A DNA stretch of 64,000 bases, from positions 186,001 through 250,000 of the forward strand of contig NZ_QUOV01000001.1 in assembly GCF_003390395.1 (NCBI RefSeq), in the 5' to 3' direction. The notes beneath the pieces were generated by a model. That model did not search any database, had not been told where the DNA came from, and saw nothing but the letters and a program-made list of their open reading frames with translations. Position numbers and translations under genes: made by a program. Of the stretch, positions 8,973 through 21,778 are shown in pieces; the stretch's first letter is position 1, and every line of letters starts with the position of its first letter. This stretch comes from Thalassotalea euphylliae. GTDB lineage: Bacteria; Pseudomonadota; Gammaproteobacteria; Enterobacterales; Alteromonadaceae.

Positions 8973-10067
8973 TTAACGGCGTTTAAGGATAACACCCGTT
9001 TCAACATGGTGGGTGTAAGGGAATTGATCAAATAAGGCAAACTGCTCGATATGATGAGTTGTCGTTAGCGCCTGTAGGTTGTCTTTCAGTGTTTCCGGGT
9101 TACAGGAAATATAAACAATTAAATCAAATCGTCTAACTAATTCAACGCTGTCTGGGTCTAAACCTGCACGCGGTGGATCGACTAATACCGTATCAAATTT
9201 GTAGCTGGTTAAATCAAAGCCATCCAATCGTCTAAAGGTGCGCTCGCCATTCATTGCTTGAGTGAACTCTTCACTCGACATACGGACAATGTCAACATTA
9301 TCTATATTGTTCGCTTTGATATTGTATTGCGCAGAATTGACCGATGTTTTCGATATTTCCGTGCCTAAAACACGATCAAAATTCTCGGCTAAGGCAAGGC
9401 TAAAATTCCCATTTCCACAATATAGCTCAATCAAATCGCCGCCACGACCTTGGGTTGCGTGTTTTGCCCAACTCAACATATGCTGGTTTACACCGCCATT
9501 TGGCTGCGTAAAGCTATTTTCAACTTGCTGATAATGATATTGCTTACCATCGACGGTGAGTGTTTCAACTACATAATCTTTATCAAGAATAACCTTTTGC
9601 TTACGGGCACGGCCGATAATGTCTGTTGGTGCGATTTTGGCAAGCTCAGCTTTCAATGCTTGCGCTTCTACTTGCCAAGCATCATCTAACTGTTTGTGGT
9701 AAAGCAGGCTTACTAACAATTCACCACTTAATGTTGAAAGAAAATCAACTTGAAATAGTTTACGGCGCAGCAATTCATTCGCTTTAACAAACTGAATTAA
9801 AGCTTGCATTGCATCATTGATCAAAACGCTTGCTACTGGAAATGTCGTCAGCTTAAACTTTTCTTTCGTTTCACTGTTGAACATGATGTAGTCAAGGTCA
9901 TCACCATCATGCCAAACACGAAACTCAGCACGTAAGCGATAATTTAGCGGTTCAGATTCAAAACACTCAAATGTTGGAAGTGTGAATTCAGCAAACATTT
10001 CGCGGATTTGCTGTTGTTTTTGTGCAAGTTGTTGTGGGTAATTATCAGGATGAATATGACTAAACAT
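8973..10067 (-). CDS. trmA: tRNA (uracil-5-)-methyltransferase
   Basis: 364 residues. The SAM-binding motif [16 protein letters not shown], the DPPRAGL motif and the catalytic YISCNPETL motif (Cys near 322) are those of TrmA; no iron-sulfur cysteine cluster or TRAM domain is present, which separates it from RlmC/RlmD. It makes m5U54 (ribothymidine) in the T loop of tRNAs. Its place near fabR and just before an rrn operon matches the E. coli trmA region. Confidence 0.95.
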   Translation of the reverse strand: MFSHIHPDNYPQQLAQKQQQIREMFAEFTLPTFECFESEPLNYRLRAEFRVWHDGDDLDYIMFNSETKEKFKLTTFPVASVLINDAMQALIQFVKANELLRRKLFQVDFLSTLSGELLVSLLYHKQLDDAWQVEAQALKAELAKIAPTDIIGRARKQKVILDKDYVVETLTVDGKQYHYQQVENSFTQPNGGVNQHMLSWAKHATQGRGGDLIELYCGNGNFSLALAENFDRVLGTEISKTSVNSAQYNIKANNIDNVDIVRMSSEEFTQAMNGERTFRRLDGFDLTSYKFDTVLVDPPRAGLDPDSVELVRRFDLIVYISCNPETLKDNLQALTTTHHIEQFALFDQFPYTHHVETGVILKRR

Positions 10068-10148
10068 AGAAACGCCTCAATTTCAGGGAGCGCAGATTTT
10101 AACCGTAACTGCGCATATGTCTAGTATTATGGCTGATAGTTAAAGCGA

Positions 10149-10904
10149 CTACTTAGCTTCTTCTGTAATATTGGCAAATTCGTCAGGCTTTGCGCCACCG
10201 GCTAACGCGGCATCAATTGCAGTGGCTTGGTTCATACCATTGGCAATTGCTGTATCAACAATCTTGCGGTTATCAATGTGCTTATTCTGACTTACGGCAG
10301 TCGCTACAACCTCTTCACTCTGTTCTGGCACAATTCCCAATGCAGTAGAAACGAAAGTCGTGATTTGGTCAGGTAAGGCTTGAATTGCACCTGATAGAAT
10401 TTCAGCAAACTGTTCAGGGAAACTAGATATGGTTGACTCAACAATTGCATCTTGATGAAAATCGCTGGTACTAATGGCAACTCTGACAATATTTTGAATT
10501 TCTGCAATATCATGTGATGCAGCCGTTTCCACGATTTCACTGGCATAAGCTGGATCTGACTCTACTGCAATACGCACGATTTCTTGACTATCCACTAATT
10601 TACTGTCGATTGCCGCAACAACCACATCGCAGGCCAGTGCTGGTTCTGCATTAATGGCACCGCGAACAATCTGTTCGTATTTATCAGGGTATAGTTCTAA
10701 AGCCACTGGAATAACTAAATCTACCTGTTCAGGATAACGACCTAAAATAGTACTAACACTTCTTCCTATATTAACGTTGGCTTTTGCTTGTTGTTTAATG
10801 AATCCTGCAATTATACGTTTGCTTTTAGCATCCTTACTTGGGTCACTTGCATAACTGCTAAAACTAATAACTATAAATAACCAAATAAAAACTAGGATAC
10901 GCAT
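10149..10904 (-). CDS. exported helical-repeat protein of unknown function
   Basis: About 251 residues from the ATG at 10904, preceded by an AAGAGA ribosome site; an upstream in-frame ATG at 10973 would place 23 polar residues before the signal peptide and is less likely. The signal peptide MRILVFIWLFIVISFSSYAS is clear. The mature protein consists of degenerate repeats of about 25-30 residues with the pattern P-(x)n-IV-x-x-AI/AV (for example EQIVRGAINAEPAL; QEIVRIAVESDPAY; QNIVRVAISTSDFH; AEILSGAIQALPDQ), suggesting an alpha-solenoid. No family recognised. It lies directly upstream of the rrn promoters, on the opposite strand. Confidence 0.7.
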   Translation of the reverse strand: MRILVFIWLFIVISFSSYASDPSKDAKSKRIIAGFIKQQAKANVNIGRSVSTILGRYPEQVDLVIPVALELYPDKYEQIVRGAINAEPALACDVVVAAIDSKLVDSQEIVRIAVESDPAYASEIVETAASHDIAEIQNIVRVAISTSDFHQDAIVESTISSFPEQFAEILSGAIQALPDQITTFVSTALGIVPEQSEEVVATAVSQNKHIDNRKIVDTAIANGMNQATAIDAALAGGAKPDEFANITEEAK

Positions 10905-11115
10905 CATTATTCTCTTTTTTGTATTTGCGCTTGCTATATTGCTACGACTAAGGATACTGCTGTTCATATACAACTCATTGACTATAAGTGAATCGAAATG
11001 TTTTCGCCTCTGTGTATTTATCCAGCGAATTCACAGGTTTCATTAGCATATAGGACTATTATTTGGTGATATCGTTCAATAAAACAGCGAACAGTTAGAA
11101 AGTTGAAATTAGCTG

Positions 11116-11143
11116 TTGACGCCCAGCTAAAAATCTCTAAAAT
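11116..11143 (+). promoter_or_regulatory. rrn promoter P1
   Basis: TTGACG at 11116 and TAAAAT at 11138 with a 16-base spacer, followed by the GC-rich discriminator GCGCATCC. The short spacer and GC discriminator are typical of stringently controlled rRNA promoters. Confidence 0.7.
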
Positions 11144-11276
11144 GCGCATCCACTTCCACGGGGCAGCCCAACGAAGTGTTTTGATAAGTTTAGTTAGCAA
11201 GTTTGCTGAGTAAACGGGTCAGATAACTTAGAAAAATGTTTTACTTATTTTTTAAGAAAAGTTTTTCAAAAAGTTG

Positions 11277-11304
11277 TTGACATCAAAACTAGGAAGCGTA
11301 AAAT
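11277..11304 (+). promoter_or_regulatory. rrn promoter P2
   Basis: TTGACA at 11277 and TAAAAT at 11299 with a 16-base spacer, then GCGCATCC exactly as in P1. A run of A/T tracts from about 11229 to 11273 sits where an UP element would lie. Confidence 0.8.
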
Positions 11305-11374
11305 GCGCATCCGCTCTCAACGAGAGAGCAACCACAAAACACGAGTGCGATGTTTTGTTTGAATCGCAAGGTTC

Positions 11375-11388
11375 AGTTCTTTAACAAT
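11375..11388 (+). promoter_or_regulatory. rRNA antitermination boxA in leader
   Basis: AGTTCTTTAACAAT in the 16S leader matches the boxA core (GCTCTTTAACAA) bound by the NusB-S10 antitermination complex. A second copy is in the 16S-23S spacer. Confidence 0.7.
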
Positions 11389-11556
11389 TAGTTATCATGC
11401 AATTTGTGTGAGCATTCACATGATGTTGATTTTACAAATATAGCTAAGCTTGTCTTAGCAAAAATTAACTCAGTGAACTCATGCAAAAACTACTTTTATA
11501 TAAGTTTTATTTGTACAGAATTCATTGAGCCGAGACTGATGTCTCACAAACGATTT

Positions 11557-13099
<1,543 letters not shown>

Positions 13100-13177
13100 T
13101 CTTGAAGTAAAACGCTTCATGTTGAGTGTTCACACACATTGCATTGATAACGAAAAGTAAAGAAAACGAAGCCTTAT

Positions 13178-13253
13178 GGGGCTATAGCTCAGCTGGGAGA
13201 GCGCCTGCCTTGCACGCAGGAGGTCAGCAGTTCGATCCTGCTTAGCTCCACCA
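13178..13253 (+). tRNA. tRNA-Ala (TGC)
   Basis: 76 bases with encoded CCA. Acceptor stem GGGGCTA/TAGCTCC, anticodon TGC at 13211-13213 in loop CTTGCAC, T arm with TTCGATC. It is the first tRNA in the rRNA spacer. Confidence 0.97.
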
Positions 13254-13272
13254 CTTCACTCTTATGTGATTT

Positions 13273-13349
<77 letters not shown>

Positions 13350-13442
13350 AAGCTTCGTCAAAGAAACCAAACTTAAGGTGTTCAACTGAACAATTTACGT
13401 TTGGTTTTTTTAACCACAAATGAGCCGAATGTGCGCTGATTT

Positions 13443-13457
13443 GAAGTTCTTTAACAA
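13443..13457 (+). promoter_or_regulatory. rRNA spacer boxA
   Basis: GAAGTTCTTTAACAA before 23S repeats the leader boxA and is the expected antitermination and processing signal. The rest of the 13350-13705 spacer shows no gene; its ends should pair with post-23S sequence to form the RNase III stem. Confidence 0.65.
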
Positions 13458-13705
13458 TTTGGAAAGCTGATATATATCCCGAAATAATTAGTAAATTAAT
13501 TATTTCGAATGATGATTACAGTGTCGCGCTGTAAGCATCAAACCTGATAAATGATTTTTCCTTATCATTTATCAATCTAATTCAAGCATACTCCATTACT
13601 GTTCTTTTTAAGAATGGATAATGAGTACGTGAAAATGTCAGTCATACATTAGCATCAAGATTTGTCTCTTGATGACTTAAATACGAAAACTATTTGGGGT
13701 TGTAT

Positions 13706-16582
<2,877 letters not shown>

Positions 16583-16684
16583 ACAACACCCAAATGGTTT
16601 TGTAAGACTGACAGAATAAAGAAAATCACGTACTAACGTGTGCTGAATAACGATATATATTAATTTCCAAATTGTAACTTTTTT

Positions 16685-16803
16685 CGCCTAGCGACAATAG
16701 CGTTGTAGAACCACCTGACCCCATGCCGAACTCAGAAGTGAAATGCAACTGCGCCGATGGTAGTGTGGGAGGTCCCATGTGAGAGTAGGTCATCGCTAGG
16801 CAC
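16685..16803 (+). rRNA. rrf: 5S ribosomal RNA, copy 1
   Basis: About 118 bases. Helix I pairs GCCTAGCG (16686-16693) with CGCTAGGC (16794-16801). Contains the standard CCTGACCCCATGCCGAACTC and GATGGTAGTGTGGG segments. Confidence 0.95.
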
Positions 16804-16812
16804 TTAATTAAG

Positions 16813-16844
16813 AAAAGCCCTTGTCTTAAGACAAGGGCTTTTTA
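16813..16844 (+). terminator. hairpin terminator between the two 5S genes
   Basis: A perfect 15-base inverted repeat (AAAAGCCCTTGTCTT and its complement, 16813-16842) followed by T residues. It would end or thin out transcription before the second 5S gene. Confidence 0.85.
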
Positions 16845-16908
16845 CTTAAAGCTCTTATTGCTTAGTAATTAATTCAGAAATTTTAAATACTAATCAATAA
16901 CAGTTTTT

Positions 16909-17025
16909 TGCTGGTGACCATAGCATTGTAGAACCACCTGATCCCTTGCCGAACTCAGAAGTGAAATGCAATTGCGCCGATGGTAGTGTGGGAGTTCCCA
17001 TGTGAGAGTAGGACATTACCAGCAC
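16909..17025 (+). rRNA. rrf: 5S ribosomal RNA, copy 2 (divergent)
   Basis: About 117 bases. Helix I is GCTGGT/ACCAGC, different from copy 1 on both strands of the stem, so the pairing is kept by compensating changes. Internal differences include CCTGATCCCTTGCC in place of CCTGACCCCATGCC. The conserved GAACTCAGAAGTG and CGATGGTAGTGTGGGAG segments remain. It looks folded and maintained rather than decayed. Confidence 0.9.
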
Positions 17026-17033
17026 CTCTTTAT

Positions 17034-17062
17034 AAAGCCTAGCTCTAATGCTAGGCTTTTTT
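17034..17062 (+). terminator. rrn operon terminator
   Basis: Stem AAAGCCTAGC (17034-17043), loop TCTAAT, GCTAGGCTTT (17050-17059), then T residues to 17062. It closes the rrn operon before epmA. Confidence 0.85.
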
Positions 17063-17097
17063 CTTTCTAAAATAGCATTCATCTCTAAGAGCAGCCT

Positions 17098-18063
17098 ATG
17101 TCGTGGCAACCAAGCATGAATTGGGAGACTGCACAGCAGCGTGCAAAGTTACTCTCTGCAATCAGAACATTTTTCAACAAGCGCAATGTCGTGGAAGTTG
17201 AGACACCACAAATGTGTAGTGGCACGATCACTGATGTACACTTAGATCCCATCCCCACTTCTTATGATTGGCATCAAGATGGTGCTTGCCAACTTTATTT
17301 GCAAACTTCTCCTGAATATCCGATGAAGCGTTTACTGGCATCAGGGTATCAATCTATCTATCAAATCGCTAAAGCCTTTAGAAATGAAGCTGAAGGAAGA
17401 TTGCATAATCCAGAATTTACAATGTTGGAGTGGTATCGCGTTGGTTTTTCAATGGAAGAGCTTATGAACGAAGTGAGTGAACTGTTAATGGAAGTGTTAG
17501 CTGTCAAAGAGACAGAGGTATGTAGTTATGAACAAGTGTTTTTAACCTATACACCCATTAATCCTTTAGACACGTCACGAGCAGATTGTCTTAGCTTTAT
17601 TAATCGTCAAGGTAAGCTAGAGCCTTGGCTTGAACAAACAACTTCAGTTGATACCTTATTACAGTTTATTTTTTGTGAGTGGATTGAGCCTAGAATTGGT
17701 CAGAAAGTTCCTTGTTTTGTTCATAGCTTTCCAAGTGGTCAAGCATCATTAGCTACGATAAATAATGCCGATACTAGGGTGGCGAATCGATTTGAATGTT
17801 ACTTCAAGGGAATAGAGCTGGTTAATGGCTTTCATGAGTTAACTGATCAAGCGCAACAATTACAGCGTTTTGAGGAAGATAACCAACAGAGAGAGCTAAT
17901 GGGGTTAGAGTCGAGAGCAATTGATCAAAAGTTTATTTCGGCTTTGTCTCATGGATTACCTGCTTGTTCAGGAGTTGCGTTGGGCATTGATCGATTAATG
18001 ATGTTAGCCCTAGAAAGGGAATCAATTAAAGAAGTGATAACGTTCACTACACACAACGCATAG
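17098..18063 (+). CDS. epmA: elongation factor P--(R)-beta-lysine ligase
   Basis: 321 residues, a class II lysyl-tRNA-synthetase-like catalytic core without an anticodon-binding domain, the usual EpmA (PoxA/GenX) length. Recognisable class II motifs: the motif 1 region KRNVVEVETPQMCSGTITDVHLDPI, motif 2 FRNEAEGRLHNPEFTMLEWYR, and motif 3 GVALGIDRLMML. EpmA attaches beta-lysine to EF-P, which relieves ribosome stalling at polyproline. Its partners epmB and efp are not in this window. It is 36 bases past the rrn terminator and should have its own promoter. Confidence 0.95.
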   Translation: MSWQPSMNWETAQQRAKLLSAIRTFFNKRNVVEVETPQMCSGTITDVHLDPIPTSYDWHQDGACQLYLQTSPEYPMKRLLASGYQSIYQIAKAFRNEAEGRLHNPEFTMLEWYRVGFSMEELMNEVSELLMEVLAVKETEVCSYEQVFLTYTPINPLDTSRADCLSFINRQGKLEPWLEQTTSVDTLLQFIFCEWIEPRIGQKVPCFVHSFPSGQASLATINNADTRVANRFECYFKGIELVNGFHELTDQAQQLQRFEEDNQQRELMGLESRAIDQKFISALSHGLPACSGVALGIDRLMMLALERESIKEVITFTTHNA

Positions 18064-18106
18064 TAAAAGAGCGTGTAAAGTTACATAATTTAGCAATTAT
18101 CCTGTG

Positions 18107-18136
18107 TGATACTATACCTAATGTGATATAGTATCA
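18107..18136. promoter_or_regulatory. palindromic operator region before the MerC-like gene
   Basis: TGATACTATA at 18107 and its exact inverse TATAGTATCA at 18127-18136 flank a 10-base spacer. The right part alone also forms TGATA-TAG-TATCA (18124-18136), with a degraded second copy on the left, so two adjacent repressor sites are possible. Size and A/T content recall Zur/Fur-family boxes; assignment to Zur is an inference from the metal-related neighbour. Confidence 0.5.
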
Positions 18137-18161
18137 AAAGGTCAATGATAGAGGTAAACAA

Positions 18162-18542
18162 GTGTTAGATAGAATTGGTATAGCAGCGACATCTTTGTGT
18201 GCATTACATTGCATTCTGCTGCCTATTTTATTACCGGCATTACCACTGTTAGGACTAAGCTTTTTGGCAGATCATACGTGGGAATTTGTGTTCTTAATTG
18301 CCACAGCAATGTTAGGCACATTTGCTTTGCTTTCAGGCTTTAGACGTTATCATCGTAAGCTTTATCCATTTTATCTATTGTACTTAGGTGTTGCTGTTTA
18401 TTGGCTTAGACACGACTTTGGTGAAGCGTATGAGCCGTTTTTTGTTATCTTCGGTGCCGTATTAATTGTCGCTGCCCATTTTATTAATATGAAGCTATGC
18501 AATAGCTGTAAGCAATGTACAGAGCACGACTGCACCTCTTAA
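18162..18542 (+). CDS. MerC-domain membrane protein
   Basis: 126 residues from a GTG start with AGAGGT eleven bases upstream. Four hydrophobic segments. The Cys pair LCALHC (C13, C17) in the first helix is the MerC metal-binding motif, and the C-terminus has more Cys and His (CNSCKQCTEHDC). MerC proteins carry Hg(II) inward in mercury operons, but stand-alone chromosomal MerC proteins like this one, without merR or merA nearby, may handle another metal such as zinc. The palindromic operator upstream points to metal-dependent repression. Confidence 0.8.
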   Translation: MLDRIGIAATSLCALHCILLPILLPALPLLGLSFLADHTWEFVFLIATAMLGTFALLSGFRRYHRKLYPFYLLYLGVAVYWLRHDFGEAYEPFFVIFGAVLIVAAHFINMKLCNSCKQCTEHDCTS

Positions 18543-18563
18543 GCGCAGCCGTCAATTACTCTT

Positions 18564-19964
18564 CTACATATCAAAATCTTTTAATTTTCTCGTTAACGTA
18601 TTCCGTCCCCAGCCAAGCTTCTTAGCTGCTTCTTGTTTGTGACCGCCAGTAAATGACAGCGCGCGTTGCAGCATAATCTTTTCAAATTCTGGTGTCGCCT
18701 CATCAAGAATCGCACTGCGTCCTTTAGCGAGTTGTTCATCCATCCATTGGCTTAATAGTGATTGCCAAGATTCCCCTTCGCCAGCCTGTGGCAATGGAGT
18801 GTCATGCAACTCTTCTGGTAAATCTTCAGGTAATATTTCTTTACCACTAGCCATCACGGTTAAAAAGCGGCATATGTTCTCTAGTTGACGAACGTTACCC
18901 GGCCAGTTGCTTAACATCAGCTGAGTAACAGCATCTTTATGCAAAATCTTGGGTTCGACACTAAGTTCATCTGCTGCCAATTTTAAGAAGTGATTTGCCA
19001 GTTGCTCAATGTCTTCTTTGCGTTCTCTAAGTGCTGGTAATTGAATGCGGATTACATTAAGGCGGTGAAATAAGTCTTCTCGAAAATCGCCGCTTCTGAC
19101 TTTTTCTTCTAAGTTTTGGTGGGTGGCTGCGATAATACGCACATCTACACGAATAGGGGAATGACCGCCAACGCGATAAAACTGACCGTCTGCAAGCACG
19201 CGAAGTAAACGTGTTTGTACATCAAGTGGCATATCGCCAATTTCGTCCAAAAATAGTGTGCCGTTATGGGCTTGTTCGAATCGACCTTGGCGCACAGAGT
19301 TAGCACCGGTAAAGGCACCTTTTTCATGACCGAATAATTCTGATTCGATCAAATCCCTAGGAATTGCTGCCATGTTAAGTGGAATAAAGGTTTCGCTAGA
19401 GCGTGGGCTGTGCATATGCAATGCGTGAGCAACGAGCTCTTTACCCGTACCCGACTCACCATTGATTAACACACTGATGCTAGAACGAGATAATCGACCG
19501 ATAGCACGAAAGACTTCTTGCATCGCAGGTGCTTCACCAATAATGCCAACACTTGTTGGCGCCGCTTGGCCTTTTTTCGCTTTAGCACTTTGCTCTTTAA
19601 CATGTGCTAGTGCTCTTCGAGTAAGTGCAACTGCATCGTCAATATCAAAAGGTTTTGGTAAATACTCAAAAGCACCGCCTTGGTAGGCATTAACCGCACT
19701 ATCAAGGTCTGAGTGTGCGGTCATGATAATAACCGGAATATCTGGATGGTGTTGGCTGATCTGGTTAAGTAATGCCATGCCGTCCATATTAGGCATGCGA
19801 ATATCAGAGATTATTACCTCTGGTTGGCCATGATCTAAAGCTGTTAATAAGTTCTGGGCGTTCTCAAAAGAGGCGCAGCTTATTTCTGCACTTTTAAATG
19901 CCTTTTCCAGCACCCAACGAATTGAGCTGTCGTCGTCTACTATCCATACTTGTTCGGCAATCAT
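18564..19964 (-). CDS. glnG: nitrogen regulator NR(I), sigma-54 activator
   Basis: 466 residues. Receiver domain with phosphoacceptor Asp54 ([13 protein letters not shown]), central AAA+ domain with Walker A GESGTGKE and the sigma-54 contact loop GAFTGA, and a C-terminal Fis-type HTH ending [19 protein letters not shown]. When phosphorylated by NtrB it activates nitrogen genes at sigma-54 promoters such as the one before glnA here. It starts three bases after the ntrB stop, so the two are translationally coupled. Confidence 0.97.
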   Translation of the reverse strand: MIAEQVWIVDDDSSIRWVLEKAFKSAEISCASFENAQNLLTALDHGQPEVIISDIRMPNMDGMALLNQISQHHPDIPVIIMTAHSDLDSAVNAYQGGAFEYLPKPFDIDDAVALTRRALAHVKEQSAKAKKGQAAPTSVGIIGEAPAMQEVFRAIGRLSRSSISVLINGESGTGKELVAHALHMHSPRSSETFIPLNMAAIPRDLIESELFGHEKGAFTGANSVRQGRFEQAHNGTLFLDEIGDMPLDVQTRLLRVLADGQFYRVGGHSPIRVDVRIIAATHQNLEEKVRSGDFREDLFHRLNVIRIQLPALRERKEDIEQLANHFLKLAADELSVEPKILHKDAVTQLMLSNWPGNVRQLENICRFLTVMASGKEILPEDLPEELHDTPLPQAGEGESWQSLLSQWMDEQLAKGRSAILDEATPEFEKIMLQRALSFTGGHKQEAAKKLGWGRNTLTRKLKDFDM

Positions 19965-19966
19965 AC

Positions 19967-21058
19967 TTAAATCTCTTCACTCTTCCCTTCGGATAAGGGT
20001 AATAAAATCATAAACTCTGTACGGCCAGGGCGACTAATACAGGAGAGTTTCCCTTTGTGTTGGTTGATTAGTGTTTGGGAAATTGAAAGCCCAAGGCCAG
20101 TACCGTTTGAGCGTCCTGAAACCATAGGGTAAAAAAGGGTGTCTTGAATATCTTCTGGAATACCTGGCCCAAAATCTATGATACTAATCAATATTGATAA
20201 TTTAATGCGCTTGCCGTTGATTGTTTGATTACTGGCAATGCGAGTTTTGAGCGTAATGCTGCTTGCCGGCTCGATCGCTTGAATCGCATTGTTTACGATG
20301 TTTAATATAGCTTGTAACAGCTTGTCTTCATCAAAAGCAATTTCTGGAATTGAAGGATCGTAATCTCTTATCAAGATAATATCTTTTTCGTTATCAAAGC
20401 TAATTAGTTGGCTAACTTTCTCTAAAACGGAATGGATATTTTGTTGCGTCATTTTTGGGAGTTGATTCGGCCCTAACAAGCGATCAACAAGGTTGCGCAA
20501 GCGATCAGCCTGCTCGATGATCATCGCCGTATACTCTTGCTGCTCTTGATTTAGTTCTTTCGTTAACAACTGCGCTGCGCCGCGCAGACCACCCAGCGGA
20601 TTTTTGATTTCGTGTGCTAGGCCTCGAATCAAGTCTCGAGCCGACTCCCATTGTTGCTGTTGAAAGGCCTCGGCGCTAATTTGTTTTTGCTGATCAATTT
20701 GCTTTAGCTCAATCAAAATATGCGGAGACTGATTAAATTCAGTACTGGACGCGGTTATCTCCGCAGTAAACTTGTAGCTGTCACCAAGGTATATCACCAC
20801 ATCACTATCGGTAAACTCCTGCCCACTTTCAATCACTTGCTGCAGTCTGGCTGCATCTATCGTGCTGTTGGGAAAAACATCTTCGAAGGCAACATTAAAC
20901 AGTTTATTGAAGCTTTTGATTAATAGCGCTTCTGCCGCAGGGTTTAGATATTGGATGGTAAGTTTTTCGTCCAGTACCATTACAGCAGTTACAAGCTGGC
21001 TAGCAAGTTGTTGCTGATAAGTTGATTTATGTTTGATTAGATCTGCACGATTTAACAA
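19967..21058 (-). CDS. glnL: nitrogen regulator NR(II), sensor kinase/phosphatase
   Basis: 363 residues. N-terminal PAS domain, then the HisKA motif GLAHEIKNPLGGLRGAAQLL (His149), N box and G boxes (DFGPGIPEDIQ; GRSNGTGLGLSISQ). No membrane segment. NtrB phosphorylates NtrC under nitrogen limitation and dephosphorylates it when bound by PII. An NtrC-like site lies just before its start, as in the autorepressed glnL promoter of enteric bacteria. Confidence 0.96.
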   Translation of the reverse strand: MLNRADLIKHKSTYQQQLASQLVTAVMVLDEKLTIQYLNPAAEALLIKSFNKLFNVAFEDVFPNSTIDAARLQQVIESGQEFTDSDVVIYLGDSYKFTAEITASSTEFNQSPHILIELKQIDQQKQISAEAFQQQQWESARDLIRGLAHEIKNPLGGLRGAAQLLTKELNQEQQEYTAMIIEQADRLRNLVDRLLGPNQLPKMTQQNIHSVLEKVSQLISFDNEKDIILIRDYDPSIPEIAFDEDKLLQAILNIVNNAIQAIEPASSITLKTRIASNQTINGKRIKLSILISIIDFGPGIPEDIQDTLFYPMVSGRSNGTGLGLSISQTLINQHKGKLSCISRPGRTEFMILLPLSEGKSEEI

Positions 21059-21072
21059 CAGATGACTCCATG

Positions 21073-21089
21073 TGCACCAAAAATGTGCA
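21073..21089. promoter_or_regulatory. NtrC binding site before ntrB
   Basis: TGCACCAAAAATGTGCA matches the NtrC consensus TGCACC-N4-TGGTGCA at all but two defined positions. It lies 15-31 bases before the ntrB start, a position suited to repression of ntrBC by NtrC, as at E. coli glnLp. Confidence 0.7.
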
Positions 21090-21138
21090 TGATATCTGAA
21101 ACTATATGTTTAAACCGTTTTAATTGCACCCAAAAGCG

Positions 21139-21648
21139 CTAGTTGACAGAGGCGCGGTGCATATAAAAGGTTATTGGCTTTGAAGATGCAATAACCTTGC
21201 CTTTCTCATTGATTAAATCAATTTTAATTTGGTGCTCGCCACGGTCGATATTACGTAGCGCAAACATGGAGTGGTTTTGAGGTTCTTGGTAGGGGTTTCC
21301 GTCGAGGTATAACTGAACGCGGAAGCCGCGTTTAAATATTGGTTTAATGCCCCCTGCAACATAGACAGAGCCACTATTATCGCGGATAGTTGCATTGTGC
21401 TCGGGCTGGGTAATAACGACTTGATATTTGTCCTCAATGATTTGTGGCTTGATATCAAGAATCGAGGTGTCTATTGATGGTAGGACAGTGTTTTCTTCTT
21501 TAACTTCAACTTCTTCAGCGCCTGGTCTTGGGCTATCAGAAAAAACCAATACGCCATTTTCATCACGCCAAACGTATACCTTAGCTTGATAAGCCTGTGC
21601 AGGTATTGCGATCACAGCGATAAATATGAAAATGATAAATTGCTTCAT
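21139..21648 (-). CDS. exported DUF4124-domain protein
   Basis: 169 residues from ATG 21648; an in-frame TTG at 21672 is unlikely because the signal peptide MKQFIIFIFIAVIAIPAQA begins at the ATG. The N-terminal mature part has the DUF4124 signature (KVYVWRDENGVLVFSDSPRPGAEEVEV). The C-terminal 90 residues form a beta-sandwich-like region (VVITQPEHNATIRDNSGSVYVAGGI). Proteins of this type are often found beside ntrBC-glnA in Gammaproteobacteria, but the function is unknown. Confidence 0.85.
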   Translation of the reverse strand: MKQFIIFIFIAVIAIPAQAYQAKVYVWRDENGVLVFSDSPRPGAEEVEVKEENTVLPSIDTSILDIKPQIIEDKYQVVITQPEHNATIRDNSGSVYVAGGIKPIFKRGFRVQLYLDGNPYQEPQNHSMFALRNIDRGEHQIKIDLINEKGKVIASSKPITFYMHRASVN

Positions 21649-21716
21649 GTGCGTATCAAGTTGCTCCTGCAAAGTGGTTAACCTTTAATCTAAACAAATT
21701 ATAGGCACTAAGCCAC

Positions 21717-21744
21717 AAAAAAAGCTCGCCGAAGCGAGCTTTTT
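21717..21744 (-). terminator. glnA terminator
   Basis: Stem AAAGCTCGC/GCGAGCTTT with a loop that reads TTCG on the minus strand (a stable C-UUCG-G tetraloop), followed on that strand by a run of T. It ends glnA transcription and separates it from the DUF4124 gene and ntrBC. Confidence 0.85.
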
Positions 21745-21778
21745 ATCAAAAATGCGATTAATTACAGAGAATTAACGA

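Noticed and set aside
11018..11200. 60-codon minus-strand frame upstream of 16S
   Set aside because: It overlaps rrn promoter P1 and has no ribosome site; chance open frame.
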